Made by a program: the position numbers and the translations under genes. The notes beneath the pieces are model-generated. The model saw nothing but the letters and a program-made list of their open reading frames with translations. It searched no databases and was not told the DNA's origin. A stretch of 19,256 bases of DNA from a bacterium (GTDB lineage Bacteria > Patescibacteriota > Microgenomatia > Levybacterales > UBA12049), in NCBI GenBank assembly GCA_021784535.1, contig JAJYHW010000044.1, positions 17,366-36,621 of the forward strand. Reading direction: 5' to 3'. Below, in pieces: positions 1 through 5,842 of this stretch. Numbering within the stretch: the stretch's first letter is position 1; the number at the start of each line of letters is the position of its first letter.

Positions 1-2
1 TT

Positions 3-398
3 GGTGATGTTATGGAAGATAGTATTAAAATCCGACCTCATGAAAAACATGAAGCACGGGATGTGCCTTTGAATAAATCTGCGAAAGAAGCATTAAGTCG
101 CTATCTGACAATTAGACCAAAGATTGAAGATGACCATGTCTTTGTGACCAAATCCGGTAAGCCGTTTCTTGTTAGGAACATTCGCACAGCAATTGAGCGG
201 TATTTTCGTATCGCGGGCATTGAGAACGCAAAAGTCAACGATCTTCGCCATACTTTTGTCGCTCATCATTTAAAGCATGGTGTTTCACTTGTTTTGTTAT
301 CAAAGATTCTCGGCCACAAGAGGCTTTCTACAACCGAGCGGTATCTCAATTATATTCAGGATAGAGCAAAAGACACCTCAACGCTCAGTGAGCTCTAG
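3..398 (+). CDS. Tyrosine recombinase/integrase, C-terminal part (5' end outside window)
   Basis: Site-specific DNA recombinase that would cleave and rejoin DNA through a phosphotyrosine intermediate. The reading frame stays open to the left edge, so the first ATG at 12 is internal and the N-terminal DNA-binding domain and first catalytic Arg lie outside. Counting from that ATG, the visible catalytic residues are Arg79 in DLRHTF, His102 in ILGHKRLSTTERY and the nucleophile Tyr111. The His of the usual HxxR box is replaced by Asn76 (NDLR), which is a deviation from XerC/XerD. The segment before it (ARDVPLNKSAKEAL) is typical of the family. It could be a chromosomal Xer-like protein or the integrase of a mobile element; no attachment-site duplication is visible in the window. 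It converges with the NUDIX gene 21 nt downstream. Confidence 0.9.
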   Translation, partial: GDVMEDSIKIRPHEKHEARDVPLNKSAKEALSRYLTIRPKIEDDHVFVTKSGKPFLVRNIRTAIERYFRIAGIENAKVNDLRHTFVAHHLKHGVSLVLLSKILGHKRLSTTERYLNYIQDRAKDTSTLSEL

Positions 399-419
399 CT
401 ACATACGTGTCATTCCTGT

Positions 420-971
420 TTATTTAAATAACTTTTTTTTGAATTCCGTAAGTTTTTCTTTATCCAATCTCATTCGTAACACATCATTGGTGAAAAATAT
501 ATTCCAGAAATTCTCAGAAGAAGCAGTCTTTATAAATGCAGCAAATGATACTTTTTTGACTTCAATTTGTTCACCCGGATCAAGTTTTTGTTCCGAAACT
601 TTGCGGCAGTTCCGTGCTACATAGAGATACATCGGCCATTCAATTTTTCCCTCAAATTCGTAGGTCTTGATTAGTTCCCAGTCACCTGATACAAGTCCTG
701 CTTCTTCAAGCAATTCTCTTTTGGCTGTAGTAAGCGGTTCTTCATCGGGTTCCATACGGCCGCCAAGAAGCGTATATGACCGCGGTTTGGTGGGTTGTTC
801 TTCATATGACAGGTATACCTGTGTATCTGTCACAGGGATGATTTGAATTGTGCCGGGACGTTTGAGCATTTCAAAGGTGGCAGTACTGCCGTCATACAAT
901 TTTTGTTCCCATTGATGCACTGAGAAGATTTTGCCTTGAAAAACTTTTTTTGCTTGTTGTGGAAGTTTCAT
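420..971 (-). CDS. NUDIX hydrolase (ADP-ribose pyrophosphatase-like)
   Basis: Hydrolase of nucleoside diphosphates linked to another moiety; the N-terminal layout (GKIFSVHQWEQKLYDGS, then a beta-rich stretch) resembles ADP-ribose pyrophosphatases, but the substrate cannot be fixed from sequence. With the start at 971 the protein has 183 residues. A complete Nudix box GX5EX7REUXEEXGU spans residues 71-93, with Gly71, Glu77, Arg85-Glu86 and the metal-binding Glu89-Glu90. A longer frame to 1031 exists but would run through the tRNA, so the ATG at 971 is preferred. This ATG uses the last A of the tRNA's encoded CCA, leaving no room for a ribosome-binding site. After tRNA 3' processing the message could be leaderless. 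Function of the family is known; the substrate is inferred. Confidence 0.93.
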   Translation of the reverse strand: MKLPQQAKKVFQGKIFSVHQWEQKLYDGSTATFEMLKRPGTIQIIPVTDTQVYLSYEEQPTKPRSYTLLGGRMEPDEEPLTTAKRELLEEAGLVSGDWELIKTYEFEGKIEWPMYLYVARNCRKVSEQKLDPGEQIEVKKVSFAAFIKTASSENFWNIFFTNDVLRMRLDKEKLTEFKKKLFK

Positions 972-1045
972 GGTGGGCCAGGGAGGGATCGAACCCCCGA
1001 CATGGTGTGTATAAGACACCTGTTCTACCACTGAACTACTGGCCC
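971..1045 (-). tRNA. tRNA-Ile (anticodon UAU)
   Basis: A 75-nt cloverleaf with encoded CCA. The acceptor stem GGGCCAG/CTGGCCC is fully paired, the D arm is GTTC/GAAC, the anticodon stem is GGTGT/ACACC, and the T arm is GGGGG-TTCGATC-CCTCC with one G-U pair. The 7-nt anticodon loop reads CTTATAC, giving anticodon UAU, which reads AUA isoleucine codons. Most bacteria read AUA with a CAU tRNA modified by TilS, so this is unusual. The anticodon arm and variable loop (ATGTC) resemble many tRNA-Val(UAC) genes, from which it differs at anticodon position 36. The discriminator is A. The 3' terminal A is also the first base of the NUDIX start codon. Confidence 0.93.
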
Positions 1046-1053
1046 ATAAAAGT

Positions 1054-1059
1054 ATTATA
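1054..1059 (-). promoter_or_regulatory. -10 element of the tRNA-Ile gene
   Basis: A perfect TATAAT on the minus strand ends 8 nt before the first base of the tRNA, so transcription would start at or just before the mature 5' end. A -35 is poorly conserved (TTGGTA about 16 nt upstream). The NUDIX gene is probably transcribed from the same promoter. Confidence 0.6.
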
Positions 1060-1116
1060 TCATGCTGATCAGGCTTACCAAAGTTTTGTGAGCATTTTTG
1101 TAGAGAAACTCTCTGG

Positions 1117-1353
1117 TTATTTTGCTTTTTTGAGGAGTCGTTTTATTTCAGCAAGTTCTCTTTCGATTGTGAGCAATTTTTTTCAGATTACTTAAGAGTG
1201 GTTGGATTCGTCTTTTTCGTAGGCTGAAATTGCTTTGTCAGATAGGCCGATACTTTTTCCTAGATCCTGCTGAGAAAGTCGTGCGTCTTCTCTTGCTTCA
1301 CGAATGCGTTTAGAAAAAGCGACAAGCTCATCTGTCGTATCGACATGTTTCAT
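1117..1353 (-). pseudogene. XRE-family helix-turn-helix regulator, broken by two indels
   Basis: A small Cro/C1-type DNA-binding protein. The frame starting at the ATG at 1353 reads MKHVDTTDELVAFSKRIREA and then a good HTH (LSQQDLGKSIGLSDKAISAYEK), but stops at 1192. Restoring one base near 1211-1212 would give the conserved EKGRIQP continuation. That frame continues LLSNLKKIAH to about 1169, where a second shift returns to the original frame and reads IERELAEIKRLLKKAK up to a stop at 1117-1119. The total span of 237 nt is divisible by three, so the two lesions compensate. A real product of about 78 residues is likely ancestral. Either the gene is decaying or the assembly contains indel errors. 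The shorter 53-residue product may still be made, but its HTH domain would lack the last helices. Confidence 0.75.
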
Positions 1354-1360
1354 GTATCTT

Positions 1361-1366
1361 ATTATA
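1361..1366 (-). promoter_or_regulatory. -10 element 7 nt before the XRE start codon
   Basis: Minus-strand TATAAT followed by AAGATAC and then ATG. The predicted transcription start falls at the start codon, implying a leaderless message. No convincing -35 is seen at 17-18 nt. Confidence 0.5.
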
Positions 1367-1566
1367 CTATACGTATGAAGGTTTTTTGTTCGAAGGAAGC
1401 GTCGCAAAATGTGTCTCAAAGATACGCCTCTTTTATATCGTATAAGAAAAAATTTTATAAAACGGTGCAAATTTTTTTTTGAGATTGAGCTTATGGCGAT
1501 TTTTTTGAAGTGAGAGATATTGTCGATAAAAAACAGTTTATCGCATGAGAGTGCTTAAGCTTGCAT

Positions 1567-2908
1567 TTATTGTAAATGGAGTCGTTGGTTAAGTCGTAAC
1601 GCCGCATTCACGCCGCTGGTAAAAGCTCCTTCAATAAAAGGCCCTCCTATATAATCACCTGCGAATGTAATATTGTCATTTTCTGATTCAATTTCGTCAC
1701 TCATAAATGCATGGAGGCGATGAAAGTGTCCAGTATTAAATTCTGGTAGTGCTTCATTCCAGCGTTGGATATACCGAAATGTTGGATTTGCTGACATGTC
1801 GAAAACTTTATTGCTGAGAAAGGCAGCTTTTGAAAGAGTAGCATCAATTTTATCATCAGTTTCTATGCAAAGTTTTTTTCCTGATGCACCTGAGGCATAT
1901 AGTTTGACAAGCGTTGTCTTCTTTATCTCATCTTTCATAATATCTGAAACAATCGTTATTGCACCAATTGTTGTCCTTTCTTTCCGGGGATAGGCAATAT
2001 TATAGTTTTGGGGAGTAATTTTTGGATTAAATGTTTTTGCTGCTACTGCTGTTGTTGAATAATGAACAGATGCAAAGAAAGCTAGCTGTTTTTTATTTAA
2101 TCCTTTTATTATCTTTGGCACAATTGTTGCTGTTGTAGCGCAAATTATGCCATTAGATCGGCGCTCGAAGTTTTTTTGTGCTTTTATTACTTTTTACTGT
2201 AACCTCATATTCATTTTTTGAGATTTTTTGTACTTGAGTCACCTCATGAGCTAATAATAGATGGCTTCCTTCAGCAGCTTTTTCAGGAATACGTTGCAAT
2301 CCGCATTTAAGAATATATGTATGTTGGCGAGTTAGTAAAGTCTTGAAGATGATCATCAGCATAGCTTCTGATATATTTTTTGCAGACCAATAAAAATAAC
2401 CATCAAGCGCAGGTTGAATAAAATATTCAAGTAATTCTTGTTCATTTTTCTTTATAAAAGCCTGACTTATCGATTGTTTATCATAAGGATACATTTTCCA
2501 CATATGTAATGGATCGATTTTATTCCATATAGCAGTTATTTTAAATAACTCTCTGGCAAATTGCAGTTTTGCTCGATTTGACAGAATAGAGGTCCCAAAG
2601 ATGGCTGATTTGGAAAGTAAAGGATGAAGAGTGCCATTTCTTACAAGAGCAGAGTAGCTCTTACGAGTCTGCAAATACTTTTCAAGGCCGGTACTCTTAA
2701 TAAGTTTGAGAGTGTTTGTGTAGAAGTCAGACACGAAGCCAGCTCCGACTTCAAAAATCGCATCATCTGTTGTAATGCTATGGATGCGTCCCCCAAGACG
2801 ATCATTTTTTTCAAGGATTGTTACTGTATATCCTTTTTGAGAAAGTGTATGTGCAGCCGCAGTCCCAGCAGCACCGCCACCAATTATGATAATATTATTT
2901 TTCTTCAC
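1567..2908 (-). pseudogene. FAD-dependent oxidoreductase (amine oxidase/protoporphyrinogen oxidase-like), frameshifted
   Basis: Two consecutive frames together encode one flavoprotein of about 445 residues, the normal size for the family. The first part (2153-2908, GTG start) has the dinucleotide-binding motif IIIIGGGAAG, the acidic Glu33 at the end of strand 2 and the LGGRI motif. The second part (from about 2157 down to 1567) has the ICATTATIVPKI strand that normally follows the middle domain and the C-terminal FAD motif NITFAGDYIGG followed by EGAFTSGVNAA. The first frame ends at a TAA at 2153-2155; the other frame continues the homology from about 2157. One inserted base (or two lost) in 2155-2161 explains the break. 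Substrate is unknown. The gene may be inactive, or the break may be a sequencing error. Confidence 0.85.
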
Positions 2909-2915
2909 CCTTTGT

Positions 2916-2921
2916 ATTAAA
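2916..2921 (-). promoter_or_regulatory. Possible -10 element 7 nt before the FAD oxidoreductase start
   Basis: Minus-strand TTTAAT (five of six consensus bases) is followed by ACAAAGG and the GTG start. It fits the leaderless spacing seen at other genes here, although the AAAGG could also act as a poor ribosome site. Confidence 0.35.
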
Positions 2922-3079
2922 TATGAAGTAGTGATTAAAGTAAATAGATTTTTGTATTGGAACTGTTATTGTCCACGATAGAATTATTTTTCAATTAAAT
3001 TTTATATTTCAATTATCGCTTATATATTTTGAGATTGAGGCCTGCCACGCAAAGCCCAAACGATAGCGAGGGCGAAGTG

Positions 3080-3495
3080 TGGAGATGTCCGGCAGTGAAC
3101 CGGAGTCCGAGCAAAATTAGTTAAAACATCTACAAGCGTAGTCGATTGTTGTGATTCACTTTGTCATTTTCCCAATCGACCCGGAGTAACAAAGTATAGG
3201 TTGATAAATTCAATAAAAGTCAAACCATCCTTTTACAGTTTTCCTCACCTGTTTTTATGCCCATACCATCCCGGTGAGGGAAGATAAATATGAACAAATG
3301 GTTTAAGCTATAGCTGCCAAATAATTTGGCCGGAAAGCTGATCCCATTCTCGCAAGAGTTTGACGGATTTGAGCCGCTTTCTCTCGGAGTAATGCTTGTT
3401 TATCAGCATTTATTTTTTGATTCAGTTTAGCGGCTCGTGAATCATCGCCGGCTTGCAGTTTTAAGGTACTTTTCTCGTCGAATCAAATCATCCCC
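3080..3495 (-). ncRNA. ssrA: tmRNA (transfer-messenger RNA)
   Basis: tmRNA rescues stalled ribosomes by acting as an alanyl-tRNA and then as an mRNA for a degradation tag. The 5' end (3495) reads GGGGATG followed by the hallmark GATTCGACG. The acceptor pairs with CATCTCC at 3081-3087 and contains the G3-U pair that marks an Ala acceptor. The T arm is TCCGG/CCGGA around the loop TTCACTG, which lacks the usual A at position 58. H2 forms between CTGCAAG and CTTGTAG and between TTAAAA and TTTTAA. Pseudoknot 1 is clear: CGGC/GCCG (3447-3450 with 3431-3434) and TGATTCA/TGAATCA (3438-3444 with 3418-3424). Further long stems are CCTCACC/GGTGAGG and GTCGATTG/CAATCGAC. CCA is not encoded (CAC follows the discriminator). 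smpB lies directly upstream on the same strand. Confidence 0.96.
3303..3407 (-). other. tmRNA tag-peptide reading frame (34 codons plus TAA)
   Basis: By comparison with E. coli, where an A-rich AAAAAATAGTC separates pseudoknot 1 from the resume codon GCA, the equivalent here is AAAAATAAAT (3417-3408) followed by GCT at 3407-3405. The frame then runs 34 codons without a stop to TAA at 3305-3303. It begins ADKQALLREK and ends NYLAAIA, the end resembling the NYALAA of E. coli. It contains six basic and two acidic residues. The penultimate codon is ATA, which the nearby tRNA-Ile(UAU) would read. The stop is certain; the resume codon is inferred from position. Confidence 0.8.
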
Positions 3496-3499
3496 CTAT

Positions 3500-3540
3500 A
3501 AAAATCGATTTAAGATTTCTAAAGGCGAACATCGATTTTT
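3500..3540. repeat. Perfect 10-bp inverted repeat between smpB and ssrA
   Basis: AAAAATCGAT at 3500-3509 and its exact complement ATCGATTTTT at 3531-3540 flank a 21-nt loop. It sits just upstream of the tmRNA 5' end. It could be a weak terminator or a processing structure. The next bases (3541-3630) are AT-rich with several TTCGAA-like words and hold no gene. Confidence 0.6.
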
Positions 3541-3631
3541 AAATTCGAAATCCGAATTGCGAAACTCGAAACAATGTCAAAATGACCAAATTTCAAAATG
3601 TTTTGAACTTTAAAATTTTAGAAATTCGAAT

Positions 3632-4078
3632 TTATATTCTCTTTTTCAGCTCTTCTGCTATTTCTCTGTCAATGTCCCTTTTTTTGATTGCTTCCCGTTT
3701 TTCAAACTTCTTTTTAGCCTTGGCTAGAGCCAATTCTATCTTAATCAATCCATGCGTAGTATACAGTGAAACAGGCACGATTGTCAAGTTGGAACTATCC
3801 ATTTTTGATTTGAGAGAGATGATTTGTTTTTTGTGTAATAAGAGTTTTCTTGTACGTTTTTCATCATAGGTCTCAGGCCGTGCGTATTTGTACGGGAAAA
3901 TGTTCGCGTTTACAAGATATGCCTGGCTGCCAAGGAAACGCACAAAACTTCCTGTCAGATCAACATGTCCTTCCCGCACTGCTTTTACTTCCGCGCCAAG
4001 TAAATGAACTCCTGCCTCAAAATGGTCAAGGAGCTGATAATCAAATGATGCTTTGCGATTGGCAATTTTCATAATCAT
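3632..4078 (-). CDS. smpB: SsrA-binding protein SmpB
   Basis: SmpB binds the tRNA-like domain of tmRNA and delivers it to stalled ribosomes. The protein (148 residues from the ATG at 4078, 146 from the ATG at 4072) has the family's usual length. It shows the conserved opening KIANRKASFDYQLLDHFEAG, followed by GAEVKAVREGHVDLTGSFV, the NIFPYKYA loop, the RTRKLLLHKKQI stretch and the LTIVPVSLYTT strand. The C-terminal tail KKRDIDREIAEELKKRI is the basic helix that enters the mRNA channel. The second ATG may be the true start because family members usually begin MKIxxxNRK. No Shine-Dalgarno is visible. The tmRNA gene follows 136 nt downstream on the same strand, so the two partners probably share a transcript. 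Confidence 0.97.
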   Translation of the reverse strand: MIMKIANRKASFDYQLLDHFEAGVHLLGAEVKAVREGHVDLTGSFVRFLGSQAYLVNANIFPYKYARPETYDEKRTRKLLLHKKQIISLKSKMDSSNLTIVPVSLYTTHGLIKIELALAKAKKKFEKREAIKKRDIDREIAEELKKRI

Positions 4079-4153
4079 TTCGTTCGGCGCAAATAATTTT
4101 TCTTGGTTTCAGTTCACGCGATCCATAATTAAAAAAATAATCAAGGAGTTCAG

Positions 4154-4210
4154 GTGAAACAGAAAAAATTATTAGACCTCGCTTTTGCGTTCATGTTTAT
4201 TTTATCATAG
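4154..4210 (+). CDS. Possible 18-residue leader peptide ORF
   Basis: A strong ribosome site AAGGAG lies 5 nt before a GTG that opens an 18-codon frame, MKQKKLLDLAFAFMFILS, ending in TAG. It has a basic start and a hydrophobic end. It precedes the membrane-protein gene at 4247 by 36 nt. The ribosome site is better than that of most genes here, but the frame is so short that chance cannot be excluded. It could be a leader peptide, a tiny membrane peptide, or nothing. Confidence 0.3.
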   Translation: MKQKKLLDLAFAFMFILS

Positions 4211-4234
4211 GCTTCGTAATAAACATTGATAGTA

Positions 4235-4240
4235 TACAAT
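4235..4240 (+). promoter_or_regulatory. -10 element 6 nt before the membrane-protein start
   Basis: TACAAT (five of six consensus bases) is followed by AAGACA and the ATG at 4247. The spacing predicts a leaderless transcript and argues against the TTG at 4226, which would lie inside the promoter. Confidence 0.45.
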
Positions 4241-4246
4241 AAGACA

Positions 4247-5746
4247 ATGAGTCGCATGCGATTGGTATTGCTATTAGTATTCTTATTTTACTTCATTTGT
4301 TTTTTTCTCCGCGGCGCAATCGTTGAGGATCCTGATTTCGGCTGGCATATTCAGGCTGGAAATCATATTTTGCGACAAGGAATTCCCTATACCGATCCTT
4401 TTTCCTATTCTATGCCAAGCTATCCTTTTGTTGATCATGAATGGCTTTCAAATGTATTCTGGTCACTTACCTTTAATACATTTGGACAAGTACCTTTGCT
4501 AGCTGTATATACCCTTCTGGCAATAGGAAGTGTGTTTCTGCAGATAATAAAAGTTGAGAAGAAATGGGTATTGCTTCCGCTTTTTCTTGCGGGGGGATCT
4601 CTTTTTGATTTTGTCGGAATTCGCACACAACTTCTTACCTGGTTCTTTTTATCGATTCTCATACTCGTGTTCTATCACAAATCTTTTTGGGAGAAATGGC
4701 GCTTTGTCCTCCCTGTTTTATTTCTTTTCTGGGCAAACCTGCATGGCGGTTTTGGCATAGGGTTGGGCGTGCTTGCGGTTATGATTGTGGGCAGATGGCT
4801 TGAAGAGAAAAAAATAACCAGACAATCGCTTTTTATCTTATTCTTGTGTTTTGCTGCAACACTTATCAATCCGTTTGGGATCAGACTGTGGTGGGAATTC
4901 TGGATGCAGCTTTCTGACTCACAGTTGCGTTGGTCAATTGCAGAATGGTATCCTGCCTTTTATTTTACCAATTTTGCTTTCTGGATTTATTTTTGTTTAT
5001 CGTTAAGTCTTATGTTTCGCTACTGGAAGCGCTATAGAGTAACAGAACTTTTTCTTTATTCTTTTCTCCTTTTTGAAGCCCTTGCAAGCATGCGCAATAT
5101 TCCAATATGGGTAATCATTTCGTTTGCATTTACCCTGCGGGGCCTTTCATTTCTTTATCATGATGCCACAAGTCATCTTTACGGTAGTAATCGGTTCACG
5201 ATCGCATATCGGGGATTTTGTATTATCGCACTGACTCTGGTCTTGCCACAAATTGCCGTCTTTTTTTACGGAGTGTCTGTAGAGCATATATATCAAAATA
5301 GTTATCCGGTGCAGGCAGTACGCTATCTACGCAGGCATCTTCCCAGTCAGCAGATTTTTTCTTCGTATGATTGGGGAGGGTATCTGATTTGGAAATTGCC
5401 GGAGAAGAAAGATTTTATAGATGGACGGATGCCAAGTTGGCGGTGGAATGCCAATAAGCTGGGTGAAAGCAATTACGCATTTGCTGATTATAAAAAAGTG
5501 CTATCAGATGAAGTGTCATTTTCAACGTTTGCGGCAAAATATCATATCACAACTCTTCTTGTCCCTGCAGGCGATCTCACGAAGCCTGAGATTACTTTTT
5601 TTGGTTTTAAAATTACAGACAATAGTTGGTTGGGACGCTTTTTATTTTCCTGGAGATCATTTTATCCTGTTGTTCAGGAAGCGAAAAAGATGGGATGGCA
5701 TGAGGTTTATAAAGATAACACGGCGGTTATTTTGGAGAAAAAATGA
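4247..5746 (+). CDS. Polytopic membrane protein, GT-C glycosyltransferase-like
   Basis: An integral membrane protein of 499 residues with about ten or more hydrophobic helices in the first 350 residues, then a soluble C-terminal part of about 150. After the first helix there is an acidic extracytoplasmic loop with DPDFGWHIQAGNHI, then IPYTDPFSYS and DHEWLSNVFW. Such Asp-rich first loops and the D/WH pattern are seen in GT-C type lipid-linked sugar transferases and related uncharacterised proteins. No catalytic assignment can be made. The C-terminal part has YDWGGYLIWKLPEKKDFIDGR, which is also common in this group. The ATG at 4247 is chosen because a -10 element lies just upstream. The gene stands alone on the plus strand and converges with the 8.5-5.8 kb operon. 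Confidence 0.75.
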   Translation: MSRMRLVLLLVFLFYFICFFLRGAIVEDPDFGWHIQAGNHILRQGIPYTDPFSYSMPSYPFVDHEWLSNVFWSLTFNTFGQVPLLAVYTLLAIGSVFLQIIKVEKKWVLLPLFLAGGSLFDFVGIRTQLLTWFFLSILILVFYHKSFWEKWRFVLPVLFLFWANLHGGFGIGLGVLAVMIVGRWLEEKKITRQSLFILFLCFAATLINPFGIRLWWEFWMQLSDSQLRWSIAEWYPAFYFTNFAFWIYFCLSLSLMFRYWKRYRVTELFLYSFLLFEALASMRNIPIWVIISFAFTLRGLSFLYHDATSHLYGSNRFTIAYRGFCIIALTLVLPQIAVFFYGVSVEHIYQNSYPVQAVRYLRRHLPSQQIFSSYDWGGYLIWKLPEKKDFIDGRMPSWRWNANKLGESNYAFADYKKVLSDEVSFSTFAAKYHITTLLVPAGDLTKPEITFFGFKITDNSWLGRFLFSWRSFYPVVQEAKKMGWHEVYKDNTAVILEKK

Positions 5747-5817
5747 TACGTTCGTAACGTCTGCCTTTCCTGCTTTATCCAGGATCTGATTTTAAAGAAG
5801 TCTTTATTTTTAGCGTT

Positions 5818-5842
5818 AAAAAAAGCATTTGTTTAAAAATGC
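5818..5842 (-). terminator. Intrinsic terminator of the 8543-5833 operon
   Basis: On the minus strand a GCATTT/AAATGC hairpin with a 6-nt loop is followed by seven consecutive T residues. It overlaps the stop codon of the last gene. The stem is AT-rich, so efficiency may be modest. Confidence 0.65.

Noticed and set aside
972..1031. N-terminal extension of the NUDIX frame (MVEQVSYTHH...)
   Set aside because: It is translation through the tRNA gene and has no family similarity.
1524..1543. CGATAAA/TTTATCG hairpin as a terminator for the FAD gene
   Set aside because: No T run follows on either strand and the stem is AT-rich; it may be incidental.
1477..3039. 13-bp direct repeat TTTTGAGATTGAG at 1477-1489 and 3027-3039 flanking the FAD gene, as possible attachment sites
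   Set aside because: A match of this length is expected by chance in a 19-kb AT-rich window, neither copy overlaps the tRNA or tmRNA 3' end, and no mobile gene lies between them.
3080..3110. tmRNA 3' end as an integration site for the recombinase at the left edge
   Set aside because: tmRNA genes are common targets, but no second copy of the 3' end was found in the window.
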